Source of the DNA: Lewinella sp. JB7
GTDB lineage: Bacteria; Bacteroidota; Bacteroidia; Chitinophagales; Saprospiraceae
Direction: 5' to 3'
Length of the DNA: 64,000 bases
NCBI RefSeq assembly: GCF_024297185.1
Contig: NZ_JANCTD010000010.1
Location: 62,001-126,000 of the forward strand
Shown one piece after another: positions 9,196 through 18,155 of this stretch. The first letter of the stretch is position 1. Each line of letters opens with the position of its first letter. The translations under genes and the position numbers were made by a program. Below the pieces are notes generated by a model that was given only the letters and a program-made list of their open reading frames with translations, was not told where the DNA came from and ran no database searches.

Positions 9196-9912
9196 ATGGA
9201 AAATTTACAAAATAAGACCGCCTACGTTACGGGCGGCAGCAAGGGGATCGGATACGGCGTCGCCGAAAAACTCATGGAAGCCGGCGTTAACGTGATCATT
9301 ACGAGCCGGCACCAACAGTCCGCCAATAAGGCAGTGGATCAGCTGGATCAGCTCGGCCACCCCGGAAAGTGCATTGCGTTCGAGGCTGACGTGCGGGATC
9401 TGGAGAGCCAGCAACGGGCCATCGCCCTGGCCCACCAGGAGTTCGGCGGGATTGATATTGTCATCGCGAACGCGGGGGTCGGGCACTTTGCCCCCATCCA
9501 GGAGCTCACTCCCCAGCAGTGGAAGGATACCATCGATATTAACCTGACCGGTGTCTTCAATACCGTGAAGGCTACCCTGCCGGCCCTGATCGAGAGTAAG
9601 GGCTACCTGATCACCATCGCCAGTCTGGCCGGGGCCAACTTTTTCGCTAAGGGCAGTGCCTACAATGCATCCAAGTTCGGACTTGTCGGGTTCACCCAGG
9701 CCGTTATGCTGGACGTACGCAATGAGGGCGTGAAGGTATCCACCATTATGCCCGGATCGGTGGCGACCCACTTTAACGGGAACACTCCGGACAAGGACGA
9801 CTCGTGGAAAATTCAGATCGAAGATCTGGGACAACTGGTGGTCGATCTGCTTAAGATGCCCGCACGCACGCTGCCGAGCAAGGTGGAGGTGAGACCTACG
9901 CAGCCGGGGTAG
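9196..9912 (+). CDS. Short-chain dehydrogenase/reductase (SDR)
   Basis: NAD(P)-dependent oxidoreductase with a complete classical SDR signature: TGGSKGIGYG cofactor motif near residue 10, NAG (NAGVGH) near 90, catalytic Ser in ITIASLAG, and YNASK near 152-156. 238 aa. It resembles FabG-type 3-oxoacyl reductases, but the substrate is not determined; the conserved PGSVATHFN after the active site fits the family. The 3' side runs directly into the 80-bp repeat array, which would lie in its 3' untranslated region if transcription continues. Confidence 0.92.
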   Translation: MENLQNKTAYVTGGSKGIGYGVAEKLMEAGVNVIITSRHQQSANKAVDQLDQLGHPGKCIAFEADVRDLESQQRAIALAHQEFGGIDIVIANAGVGHFAPIQELTPQQWKDTIDINLTGVFNTVKATLPALIESKGYLITIASLAGANFFAKGSAYNASKFGLVGFTQAVMLDVRNEGVKVSTIMPGSVATHFNGNTPDKDDSWKIQIEDLGQLVVDLLKMPARTLPSKVEVRPTQPG

Positions 9913-9972
9913 GGATTTACCATTTACAGTTTCTAAGGTACCATTTAGAATTGGCGTGGCGACGGAAGGCGA
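9913..9972. other. AT-rich spacer between SDR gene and repeat array
   Basis: Sixty bases without coding signs. They hold two imperfect copies of TACCATTTA-like sequence (TACCATTTACAG and TACCATTTAGAA), about 20 bp apart. No terminator is evident between the SDR stop codon and the first repeat. Confidence 0.4.
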
Positions 9973-10839
9973 CAGGGTCGGCTTAGAAAGTCTCAACCTT
10001 AGAGTAATAAGAGGCTGAGCCCCTCTAGGGCGACCCTGAAAGGCGGGCGGTACAGGGTCGGCTTAGAAAGCCTCAGCCTTAGGGTAGCAAGAGGTTGAGC
10101 CCCTCTGGGGCGACCCGGCGAGACGGGCAAGATAGGGTCGGCTTAGAAAGCCTCAACCTTAGAGTAATAAGAGGTTGAGCCCCTCTGGAGCGACCCTGAA
10201 AGGCGGGCGGTACAGGGTCGGCTTAGAAAGCCTCGACCTTAGAGTAATAAGAGGTTGAGCCCCTCTGGGGCGACCCGGCAAGACGGGCGAGCCAGGGTCG
10301 GCTTAGAAAGCCTCAACCTTAGGGGAGCAAGAGGTTGAGCCCCTCTGGGGCGACCCGGCAAGACAGGCGAGGCGGGGTCGGCTTGGAAAGCCTCAGCCTT
10401 AGAGTAGCAAAAGGTTGAGCCCCTCTGGGGCGACCCGGCGAGACGGGCAGTACAGGGTCGGCTTAGAAAGCCTCAGCCTTAGAGTAATAAGAAGTTGAGC
10501 CCCTCTGGGGCGACCCTGAAAGGCGGGCGGTACAGGGTCGGCTTGAAAATCCTCAGCCTTAGAGTAGCAAAAGGTTGAGCCCCTCTGGGGCGACCCTGCA
10601 AGACGGGCAGGATAGGGTCGGCTTAGAAAGCCCGACCTTAGGATAGTAAAAGGACAAGTCCCTCTGGGGCGACCCTGAAAGGCGGGCAGTACAGGGTCGG
10701 CTTAGAAAGCCTCAGCCTTAGGGTAATAAAAGATTGAGTTCCTCTGGGGCGACCCGGCAAGACAGGTGGGCGAGGGTCGGCTTAGAAAGCCTCAACCTTT
10801 GAGTAACAGGGTCGGCTTAGAAAGCCTCGACCTTGGGGT
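9973..10839. repeat. Tandem array of about ten 80-bp units, each able to form a cloverleaf-like fold
   Basis: Units begin at 9973, 10053, 10133, 10213, 10293, 10373, 10453, 10533, 10613 (79 bp) and 10692; truncated copies follow at 10772 and 10807, then degenerate sequence to the end of the convergent gene at 10873. In each unit, about 66 nt read as contiguous helices with no linker: outer arm CAGGGTC, hairpin GGCTT-AGA-AAGCC, hairpin TCAACCT...AGGTTGA (12-nt loop), hairpin GCCCC-TCT-GGGGC, outer arm GACCCTG. A 14-nt linker follows, of two main types (AAAGGCGGGCGGTA or GCRAGACGGGC-like). No ORF spans it. It lies between two gene 3' ends. Function unknown; structured RNA, cruciform DNA or a mobile repeat are all possible. 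Confidence 0.95.
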
Positions 10840-10872
10840 CTTCACGATCCGCTCAGAAAGCCGCCACTTAAG

Positions 10873-12192
10873 CTAGTCGTTCCCGGATTCATTGGAGTCT
10901 TCGCCCGTTCCAATGCTTTCGCGGGGATCGGCGGCATTGGTGCGTCGGACGACTTTATCGATGCGAGTCGCCAGGACCTGGTGATCGTAGGCCGAGTTTC
11001 GTCCCAGGACGTTCGACATGAGGGCCACCATGTAACGGCTTCCGTCGGGCTGTTCGACGATGGCGACCGAGTTCATGTAGTTCATGCGGTTGCCCTTGTA
11101 CTTCGCGCAGCTCGTGCCGGGTTTGCACCCGTAGAGGCTGCCGGATTTGAAGTACACCCCGGCGGAATCCAGGGCGGGGGCATGGGCATAGCGGATTCGA
11201 CGATCGGTCATGTACATGAGCCGTTTGATCTCGAGACTGGAGGGGGCGTCCACCACCCGACCGGATTCGAGGGCGGCGAGCCACTTCATCAGGCCGCGCA
11301 CCGTGCCGATGCTTCCACCCTTCGGGGGGACGATGGCGCTGGCCCCGCGGGTGAACATGGTGCCGAGGCGCCACTCGTCGCCGCTGATGCCCATATCACG
11401 CAGGGGCCCGTTGACGATGTCCTCGCCCAGGTTGCGCAGGGAGTCCCGGGGGGTTTCCTTGAAGTAAGCCATCATTTCGTCGAATTCGAGGGCGGGATAC
11501 CGGTCTCCGAAAACGCGCATCAGCAGCGCTTCCCGCCAGACGATACTGGCGGCCCCGTTGTTGCTGACCGATAGCATATGGTCCACCCACTCGTACAGAT
11601 TGAATTCGTCGCTGGGGTCCACCCGCTTGCGGGCGTAGCGCTCGGTGTCCGTATCGTAGAGGGGGATGGTGTGGTGATCGTAGACGCCGAAGGGACCGGC
11701 CTTTACGACCTTGGTGCGCATCAATTCCCACCGCTTTTCGGGTTCCGTGGGGTAAAGGTTTTCGAGTTCGCAGAAGAAGGCCGTCACGACGGCCAGTTTG
11801 CCGACACTACCGGGCTGGTAGCCCGCAGTAGGATTGCGTTCGGCGTAGCGATAGGGCCGGCCGGGTGTCATATCGAAAACGGCGACGGAGTACGAAGGGT
11901 GCATGTTGGGAAAGATCCGTTCGATTTCGCGCTGCAGCTCGCTATCGACCGTAGGCAGGGAATCGATGGGGTTGCCCATGAGGTTCAGGCGCACGTATTC
12001 CAGGCCGTGCCTCCCCCCGTAGGGTATGGTGCGTACTAGAGTCGCGCTGTCCATTTTAGTTAGCCGAACCAGCCGGGCAATACCGGTATTATCGAAGCCG
12101 TCGATGGGGTAACTACCGGCCGGAAAGGAAGGATAAACAACGGCGGCGATGATACCGAGGAATAGAAAGATGCGTAGATTTCTGAGAGTCAT
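10873..12192 (-). CDS. Serine hydrolase of the class A beta-lactamase / DD-peptidase fold
   Basis: Probably exported or membrane-anchored: residues about 7-22 are hydrophobic (IFLFLGIIAAVVY). The active-site triad of motifs is present: SxxK as S129-VG-K132 in QPGSVGKL, SxN-like SNN at 210-212 (SVSNNGA), and KSG in YFKSGSLYG near 355. Such proteins are penicillin-interactive hydrolases; whether this one cleaves beta-lactams or peptidoglycan is not evident, and at about 440 aa it is longer than classical class A enzymes (about 290). The ATG at 12192 is chosen over a GTG two codons earlier. Divergent from ahcY, convergent with the repeat array. Confidence 0.85.
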   Translation of the reverse strand: MTLRNLRIFLFLGIIAAVVYPSFPAGSYPIDGFDNTGIARLVRLTKMDSATLVRTIPYGGRHGLEYVRLNLMGNPIDSLPTVDSELQREIERIFPNMHPSYSVAVFDMTPGRPYRYAERNPTAGYQPGSVGKLAVVTAFFCELENLYPTEPEKRWELMRTKVVKAGPFGVYDHHTIPLYDTDTERYARKRVDPSDEFNLYEWVDHMLSVSNNGAASIVWREALLMRVFGDRYPALEFDEMMAYFKETPRDSLRNLGEDIVNGPLRDMGISGDEWRLGTMFTRGASAIVPPKGGSIGTVRGLMKWLAALESGRVVDAPSSLEIKRLMYMTDRRIRYAHAPALDSAGVYFKSGSLYGCKPGTSCAKYKGNRMNYMNSVAIVEQPDGSRYMVALMSNVLGRNSAYDHQVLATRIDKVVRRTNAADPRESIGTGEDSNESGND

Positions 12193-12232
12193 ATACACGG
12201 CTTAGGGCGGGGCGGAAACACTTCCGCGGACG

Positions 12233-12240
12233 TAAAGATA
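12233..12240 (-). promoter_or_regulatory. Possible -7 box for the serine hydrolase
   Basis: The minus strand reads TATCTTTA, one mismatch from TAnnTTTG, about 40 nt upstream of the ATG at 12192. No clear -33 element. Confidence 0.4.
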
Positions 12241-12374
12241 CGGGACGACTGGTCCTTCGGTTTATCAACGGGAATTTGCCTTCCGGGTGCGATCCATTTC
12301 CGTTCTCGTCGGAGCGACGGAAATTTTGCCCGTATGAACCATCCCGGCGGGATACGCTTTCTCCCACGGAGCCG

Positions 12375-12382
12375 TACCTTTG
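12375..12382 (+). promoter_or_regulatory. -7 box (TACCTTTG) of the ahcY promoter
   Basis: A perfect match to the Bacteroidota sigma-A -7 consensus TAnnTTTG, 21 bp before the ahcY ATG. This implies a very short leader. The -33 region is weak (CGCTTTC). Confidence 0.55.
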
Positions 12383-12403
12383 CGGCCGTAAAAATCAAGT
12401 AGT

Positions 12404-13717
12404 ATGCCCGCAACCGAAACGCGTCCGAATTACAAAGTAAAGGACATCAACCTGGCCGACTGGGGCCGCAAGGAAATCAGACTGGCCGAGGCCGAAATGC
12501 CCGGACTTATGGCCCTCCGGGAGGAGTACGGTCCGAGTAAGCCCCTGGCGGGCGCCCGCATTGCCGGCTGTCTGCACATGACCATTCAGACCGCCGTCCT
12601 CATCGAGACGTTGGTAGAACTGGGTGCGGAGGTTACCTGGTCCAGCTGTAACATTTTCTCCACCCAGGACCACGCCGCCGCCGCCATCGCCGCCGCGGGA
12701 GTCCCGGTCTTCGCCTGGAAGGGCATGACCGAAGAGGAGTTCAACTGGGCGATCGAGCAAACGCTGTACGCCTTCCCCGACGGAAAGTCACTGAACATGA
12801 TCCTCGACGACGGCGGTGACCTCACCAATATGGTTTTCGACGAGCATCCGGAGCTGGTCAGCGACATCCGGGGACTGTCGGAAGAAACCACCACCGGCGT
12901 CCACCGGCTGTACGAGCGGATGAAGAACGGTACCCTCGTCATGCCCGCCATCAACGTGAACGATTCGGTAACCAAGTCGAAGTTCGACAACAAGTACGGT
13001 TGTAAGGAGTCGGCCGTAGACGCGATCCGCCGCGCCACGGACGTGATGATGGCCGGTAAGGTGGCCATCGTGGCCGGTTACGGCGATGTAGGTAAGGGCA
13101 CGGCCGCGAGTCTGCGCGGAGCCGGTTGCCGGGTGATCGTAACCGAGATCGACCCCATCTGTGCCCTGCAGGCCGCCATGGACGGCTATGAAGTGAAGCG
13201 GATGGAGAACTCGGTTCCCCGGGCCGACATCATCGTGACCGCTACGGGCAACTTCAACATCCTGAGCGAGCGCCACTTCCGGGCGATGAAGGATAAGGTG
13301 ATCGTCTGCAACATCGGTCACTTCGACAACGAGATCGACATGGCCTGGCTCAATAAGAACTACGGCCACACCAAGGACAACATCAAGGCTCAGGTCGACC
13401 TGTACAACATCGACGGCAATGACATCATCGTTCTCGCCGAAGGCCGGCTCGTCAACCTCGGTTGCGGCACGGGGCACCCCAGTTTCGTCATGTCGAACAG
13501 CTTCACCAACCAGGTGCTGGCGCAGATCGAATTGTGGAAGAACAGCGGAGACTACGAGAATAAGGTCTACATGCTGCCTAAGCACCTCGACGAACAGGTT
13601 GCCCGCCTGCACCTCGCTAAGATCGGTGTAGAACTGGAGGACCTCAGCGAGGCCCAGGCCAAGTATATCGGTGTAGACCAGAACGGTCCCTTTAAGCCGG
13701 ACCACTACCGCTACTAG
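12404..13717 (+). CDS. ahcY: Adenosylhomocysteinase
   Basis: Hydrolyses S-adenosylhomocysteine to adenosine and homocysteine, relieving product inhibition of methyltransferases. 437 aa, complete. Conserved features: substrate-domain segments [16 protein letters not shown] and [16 protein letters not shown] near residues 55-95, NAD-binding GYGDVGKG near 225-232, [13 protein letters not shown] near 302-314, and the C-terminal KPDHYRY that completes the partner subunit's cofactor site. It has a close TACCTTTG promoter and a strong intrinsic terminator 26 bp after the stop, so it looks monocistronic. Confidence 0.98.
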   Translation: MPATETRPNYKVKDINLADWGRKEIRLAEAEMPGLMALREEYGPSKPLAGARIAGCLHMTIQTAVLIETLVELGAEVTWSSCNIFSTQDHAAAAIAAAGVPVFAWKGMTEEEFNWAIEQTLYAFPDGKSLNMILDDGGDLTNMVFDEHPELVSDIRGLSEETTTGVHRLYERMKNGTLVMPAINVNDSVTKSKFDNKYGCKESAVDAIRRATDVMMAGKVAIVAGYGDVGKGTAASLRGAGCRVIVTEIDPICALQAAMDGYEVKRMENSVPRADIIVTATGNFNILSERHFRAMKDKVIVCNIGHFDNEIDMAWLNKNYGHTKDNIKAQVDLYNIDGNDIIVLAEGRLVNLGCGTGHPSFVMSNSFTNQVLAQIELWKNSGDYENKVYMLPKHLDEQVARLHLAKIGVELEDLSEAQAKYIGVDQNGPFKPDHYRY

Positions 13718-13743
13718 ACCGCAGCGTTGCTCGCCGAACGAAG

Positions 13744-13779
13744 GGGGCCGGTCGGATCAGTGATCCGGCCGGCCCTTTT
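13744..13779 (+). terminator. Intrinsic terminator of ahcY
   Basis: A stem of about 14 bp, GC-rich, with a 3-nt loop (centre CGGATC-AGT-GATCCG, continuing as GGGCCGG/CCGGCCC with one T-G wobble) followed by TTTTC. It lies 26 bp after the ahcY stop codon. Confidence 0.9.
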
Positions 13780-13830
13780 CGTGTGCAACCCCGGACCGCG
13801 TACCGGGTTTAAAGGACAAAAGTCAGGCGC

Positions 13831-14103
13831 ATGGGAAATCCAAACGAAGGAGTGGCACCTCCTACCTGGAAGTTGATGTTAGTAAAATGGCTGGGCCTGT
13901 TTCCTCCCCTGTTGATCATCGCCTATGCCCTGCAGTGGGCGGGCATCGAGCCCCTGTGGTTCAAACTCATCCTGGAAACCGCCATCCTGGTACCCCTGCT
14001 GAATTACGTGATCACGCCATTCATGGATAGCCTGTTTTCCGAATGGTTGTACAAGGGGCTGGATACGGACAAAAAGCACCAGTCGGTACGCTTCGGCCCG
14101 TGA
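13831..14103 (+). CDS. Small two-TM membrane protein
   Basis: 90 aa with two hydrophobic helices (WLGLFPPLLIIAYALQWAG at about 20-38 and LILETAILVPLLNYVITPFM at about 46-65) and a hydrophilic tail. The KWLGLFPPLL...VITPFMDSL pattern resembles the two-helix membrane tail often fused behind antibiotic-biosynthesis-monooxygenase (ABM) domains, here without the enzymatic part; this is a memory-based similarity. Located after the ahcY terminator and ending 1 bp from the convergent gene at 14105. Function unknown. Confidence 0.75.
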   Translation: MGNPNEGVAPPTWKLMLVKWLGLFPPLLIIAYALQWAGIEPLWFKLILETAILVPLLNYVITPFMDSLFSEWLYKGLDTDKKHQSVRFGP

Positions 14104-14104
14104 G

Positions 14105-16021
14105 CTACTTGGTCTGCCCTTCCTTTACGACCAGCTGTATCCTTTCGGTCTTGCTCACGTCAATAAAGAACTGCCGGTAATCCGCGTAGGCCGTAGCCGG
14201 GAGGCGGGTCGGTTGAAACTTCAGTGTACGGATCCACTGCACGCCGTCCTCGGTTTTCCGCAGGGATGCGCGGTATTCCCCCACTTCGTGGGTATAAACG
14301 ATCTCCTCGGCGCTGAGACCGCTTTCGACCGCGTATCCGGGAGGGAGCACCACGTTGACCGTATCGACGACAAAGCTTGAAGCGGTGAAATCGATGGGCA
14401 GCTGGCGATCTTCACCAACCTCCGGTACCCAGGAGTAGGCGTAATAGCGGTTGACCGGAACGAAGTAGCGCTTACCCATTCGGCGAACGTAATTCCTTAC
14501 CTGCGTCCGGTAGTCGACCCGCGCTACCGGCCGGTCGGGGTCGCTGTAGAAGCTGTAGGCCTCCCCCGAAATATCCGGCAAGAAACCCTTCTCGTGGAGA
14601 AACTCGATCTGGTCCTGCCGGTCGGGTATGTGGGCACCCAGCGAGCGAAAATCTTCCTGTTTCGAGCCGTAAAAGGTCGCGCTCAAATTGACGCCGACAT
14701 TGTCCTTGTCCGTGATGTGCAGATCGACGGTCCGGGTGTGCCCGTTATCGGCGGGTCGCGGAGCCGGAGTGCGCTGGAGCTGTCCTCCTTCGGGCGTGAT
14801 CCAGAGCACGTTGCGGTCCTCCTTGCCTTCTCCTAGGTACCCCGTAGGGGCGTCGCTGCTGGTACACTCCAGGTACATATCCTGGGAGGGTACGTACAGC
14901 ACCATGTGGTTGAAGGGGGAGGCGGCGAATTCCGGTTTGGGATCGTAGGGCGCCCGGCGGCTCCAGTGGATGAGTACGGGGTACGATTCAATACCCGCCT
15001 CGGCCAGCAGGGCACCCATGTAGTTGCTAAGGGCCTTACAGTCGCCGTAGCGGTTTCTTTCGACATATTCGGCGGAAAAGGGCTGCCAGCCCCCCAGTCC
15101 CAGTTGAATGCTTACGTAGCGCGTACGGGCCTGCATGAGGCGGTAGAGGCGGTCGATCTTGGTACGTTCGTCGTCAATCCCGGCAATGCTTTCCCGCACT
15201 TCGGCGGCCAGCTGGTCCGGCAGTTCGTCCCGGCCGGCGGAGATGTCGCCAATGAAACGCCCGAAGGACTGCCAGTCCCGGAAACTGCCCCGGTAGCCGT
15301 CGATTTCGAAGTTGGCCAGCCCGACCCGGAGATACGGGAGCGTTTCCGTTACGGGCGGAGCCTGTGCTTCACTAACCTGGGCCGCACGCCGACCGACCTT
15401 CCACCGGTATACCCGTTCCTTGCCCTCGACCGTAATTTCGGGATCGGGCAGGAGATTGCTGTCGTACAGCAGTTCGTTGTCCAGGGGTACGTAGGCGGTG
15501 AAGGAGGCGGACACGAGGGACTGTTCCCGACCGACCGGTCGCCACTGGCTAACGCCCATCAAACCGAAGTCATTCAGGTCCTTTTCGACCTCATGCGTCA
15601 CCGTACAGGGGTAGGTCGGACACGGGGACTGGACACCCTGTAGCCAGAGATCTTGGTAAAACGACATTTGATCGTTGTAGCGGTGCACTGCAATGTCCTT
15701 CTTCCTGGACGAGAAGGTTTGCTTGCCGAACACGTCATGGACGGCGGCCCGAAAGGTGGTGATCTTCGTGTCACCGTCAAAGTTCTCCACCAGCCGGTCT
15801 TCGTCCTCGTGGCGGTCGTTGAGTAGGCCGGTAACCTTTCGGTAGCCGTAGGTAGCCGTCCGGTCGCTCTTCACCCGGAATACCACGTCGTATTCCAGCA
15901 CGGTGGAGTTAGCGTTCTGCCGGAGGACGGAATCGAGGACGAGCAGGCTCGGCACATCGGATTGGGCCTGCACCCGCGCGCCCGCCCAGAGCAGACAGCA
16001 AAGGAGTGAAAGTCGGATCAT
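14105..16021 (-). CDS. DUF3857 / transglutaminase-like secreted protein, intact triad
   Basis: 638 aa with a signal peptide (about residues 1-20, ending AQS), an N-terminal DUF3857 beta domain and a central transglutaminase-like core. The Cys-His-Asp triad appears intact: C328 in RYGDCKALSNY, H372 in FNHMVLYV and probably D390 in SSDAPTG. The C-terminal about 200 residues are beta-rich (DUF2569/3858-like region). Probably periplasmic or surface-exposed; the substrate is unknown in this family. It overlaps its upstream neighbour by ATGA, indicating translational coupling, and the pair may act together. Confidence 0.9.
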   Translation of the reverse strand: MIRLSLLCCLLWAGARVQAQSDVPSLLVLDSVLRQNANSTVLEYDVVFRVKSDRTATYGYRKVTGLLNDRHEDEDRLVENFDGDTKITTFRAAVHDVFGKQTFSSRKKDIAVHRYNDQMSFYQDLWLQGVQSPCPTYPCTVTHEVEKDLNDFGLMGVSQWRPVGREQSLVSASFTAYVPLDNELLYDSNLLPDPEITVEGKERVYRWKVGRRAAQVSEAQAPPVTETLPYLRVGLANFEIDGYRGSFRDWQSFGRFIGDISAGRDELPDQLAAEVRESIAGIDDERTKIDRLYRLMQARTRYVSIQLGLGGWQPFSAEYVERNRYGDCKALSNYMGALLAEAGIESYPVLIHWSRRAPYDPKPEFAASPFNHMVLYVPSQDMYLECTSSDAPTGYLGEGKEDRNVLWITPEGGQLQRTPAPRPADNGHTRTVDLHITDKDNVGVNLSATFYGSKQEDFRSLGAHIPDRQDQIEFLHEKGFLPDISGEAYSFYSDPDRPVARVDYRTQVRNYVRRMGKRYFVPVNRYYAYSWVPEVGEDRQLPIDFTASSFVVDTVNVVLPPGYAVESGLSAEEIVYTHEVGEYRASLRKTEDGVQWIRTLKFQPTRLPATAYADYRQFFIDVSKTERIQLVVKEGQTK

Positions 16022-18024
16022 TTGGCGCGTTTTAGGACGATGGCGGATTCCTGAATCTCGATCACGCGCCGAAACATTTCACGCAGGACCGGATACTCGG
16101 CGGCGGAATACAGCGTGCGGTCTAGCTCGACCTCAAAGATGAGGCTGATCATTTGTCCCGGCTTACTTTCCACTACGTACTTCGCGCTCATTCCTCCATC
16201 CTCGGAGACGAGGTTCACGGACTGGGGGAGTTCCTCGACCGCGTAACCTTCCGGCAAGCGGATGTTACTGATATACTGCAAGCGCTGGGGATAGGGGAAG
16301 TCGATGGGATAAAGCCGCGTTTCCACGTCGTCGAGTTCACTGTCGAGGGCCGGCAGCAGGATGGGCTGTACGTAGAGGTAATCCTCACTGGGCATTGCGG
16401 CGGGTATCCTGACTTTCATGCGGTAGGCCAGGGGTTCGCTGGAGTTGTCCCCACCCTTCAGGACTTCGTGGCTGACGATCTCCGCCTCGGGGAACACCGT
16501 CCGGATCTCCTCGGCCAGGGGGGCATCGTTACCGGATTCCATCTCATCCAGGCACGAGCGGGCGTCGAAGCCGAAATAGCTGTCCATGCGACTCTGCAGG
16601 CTTACCTCGGCGTACCCATCCGCGCCGAGCGACAGATCGGCCATGACGGTCCGCCGGGCGGAAGGGACGTTTACGTCGACCCACCGGGGATTGAGTTCGT
16701 CCGCGATCCAGCCCCGGTGATTGAGGGCGTTCACCCGGGGCAGTCCGGGTGGGCGATCGGGTCCGTTGGCGTCGAGCAGGTAGGGCTGTCCGTCGACTTC
16801 GGTGTAGACCATGAGGTGATCGAACTGGGTAATGAGGGGGTAAATTTCAATGGGTGCTCCACCGTCACGCAGGGAGACCAGCAGGGGTTGCGCCTCGATG
16901 CCGGCTTCGTTGAGTAAGGCGAGCAGGGCGATATTGAGGTCGGCGCTGTTGCCGCCGCCGCCCTCGAACACGTCGTTCGGGCTTTCGGAGGCCAGGATGC
17001 CATAATGGCCGTTCCACTTGAGGCGGCGGCAGATGAAATAGTAGGCGGCGTCGATCTTCTCCCGGTCGGTAGCGCCGGCCATCACTACCGCTTCGGCTTC
17101 CTTCCAGAGCTTTCCGTAGTTGCCCTTTCGCTGGTAGTACTTCCCGAAATCGCGGCGAGCGTGCAGGTCCTTCACGGTAGTCGTCCAGTCGCTGAAGATC
17201 TTGGTGATCATCTGATTGGGGTACTGCACGGACTGGAGTTGCAGGCGGACCTTAGGCAGATAGTCCGAGAAATTGTTGGTGTAAGGCTGGTCCTCGAAGG
17301 CCGGTATGTCGGCCATGGCCCAGTGGATGCTGGATTGTTCGATGACGTTGGCATTGCCGCTGCTGTAGGCACCAGGGACCGAAAACCGCGGACCGTTCCA
17401 CGCTAAACGAACCATTGAAACGTCGTTAATCGCGTACTGCCCCTGGTTGCCCAGGCTGACGTACTTATAGTACACGGGGATGCGGGCGGTGTACTCGGCC
17501 CAGCGTACGGGGATGTCTTCCTGAAACTGGTAAGTGGTCGGCACCAGAATGCTTTCGGAGCGCAGCGTGTATTCGTACTCGATCGTGGCCCCGGGACTGA
17601 CCTGCGGAAAGGTAAATTTGATGGCTTCCCGGTTGTCCGCGCGTTTTTCGGTAATGATGTCGCGCTTCGATAGTTTGACGGTACCGCCTTCGGGAAGGTG
17701 GACTACGGCATCTACGCCCGTTATGTCTTGATAGTCCCGGTTGTAGGGCAGGATGATGTCGGCCCGGTCGAAACTACTGGGCTTCAGTAATTTGAGGCGC
17801 CGGTGAAAACGTTCTACCCGAACGGGGCCCTTGCCCTGGAGATATTCAAAGGTTAGGTGCAGACCGTCGTAAAGCACGTAAGCGGCCGCGGCGGAATCGC
17901 CCGGCGCGGAAAGGAGTTGCCGGTCTTCATCGGAGATGCGTCCGAACTTTATTTTTTCCGGTTGCCCGCTGACGGTACAGGTGAATAGTAGGGCGAACAA
18001 TAGTTGGCCGATGCGCAAATACAT
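16018..18024 (-). CDS. DUF3857 / transglutaminase-like secreted protein, Cys replaced by Ser
   Basis: 668 aa, signal peptide about residues 1-20 (LLFALLFTCTVSGQ), DUF3857 domain about 40-230 and transglutaminase-like core about 290-430. The position of the catalytic Cys holds S360 (GGNSADLNIALLALLNEAG), while the His (H403, FDHLMVY) and an Asp (LLDANGPD) are kept. This Ser variant occurs elsewhere in Bacteroidota and suggests loss of classical transglutaminase or protease chemistry, perhaps leaving a binding role. First gene of a coupled pair with 14105-16021. Confidence 0.88.
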   Translation of the reverse strand: MYLRIGQLLFALLFTCTVSGQPEKIKFGRISDEDRQLLSAPGDSAAAAYVLYDGLHLTFEYLQGKGPVRVERFHRRLKLLKPSSFDRADIILPYNRDYQDITGVDAVVHLPEGGTVKLSKRDIITEKRADNREAIKFTFPQVSPGATIEYEYTLRSESILVPTTYQFQEDIPVRWAEYTARIPVYYKYVSLGNQGQYAINDVSMVRLAWNGPRFSVPGAYSSGNANVIEQSSIHWAMADIPAFEDQPYTNNFSDYLPKVRLQLQSVQYPNQMITKIFSDWTTTVKDLHARRDFGKYYQRKGNYGKLWKEAEAVVMAGATDREKIDAAYYFICRRLKWNGHYGILASESPNDVFEGGGGNSADLNIALLALLNEAGIEAQPLLVSLRDGGAPIEIYPLITQFDHLMVYTEVDGQPYLLDANGPDRPPGLPRVNALNHRGWIADELNPRWVDVNVPSARRTVMADLSLGADGYAEVSLQSRMDSYFGFDARSCLDEMESGNDAPLAEEIRTVFPEAEIVSHEVLKGGDNSSEPLAYRMKVRIPAAMPSEDYLYVQPILLPALDSELDDVETRLYPIDFPYPQRLQYISNIRLPEGYAVEELPQSVNLVSEDGGMSAKYVVESKPGQMISLIFEVELDRTLYSAAEYPVLREMFRRVIEIQESAIVLKRAK

Positions 18025-18155
18025 ATACGGGGTGAGTTAAAGGTGTTGACTAAGCAATCAGGCAAACTTGCTTAAATGTGAGTAAAAGCCCACTTTCCTT
18101 AAAACTTAGCATTCCATATGTTATTGGACATTATATATTAAAAGTTTCCTGTGTT

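Noticed and set aside
9973-10839. CRISPR array or integron attC array
   Set aside because: The conserved part is about 66 of 80 bp with only 14-nt variable linkers that fall in two classes, no cas or integrase gene is near, and no cassettes lie between units.
9973-10839. Tandem tRNA-like genes
   Set aside because: The cloverleaf outline is suggestive, but there is no 3' CCA context, no T-loop GTTCRANNC or D-loop pattern, and loops are 3 nt (AGA, TCT).
12788-13705. 305-aa minus-strand ORF
   Set aside because: Antisense to ahcY.
18052-18073. AAGCAA...TTGCTT inverted repeat in the AT-rich gap between divergent genes
   Set aside because: Six-bp arms with a 10-nt spacer are expected by chance; no other support.
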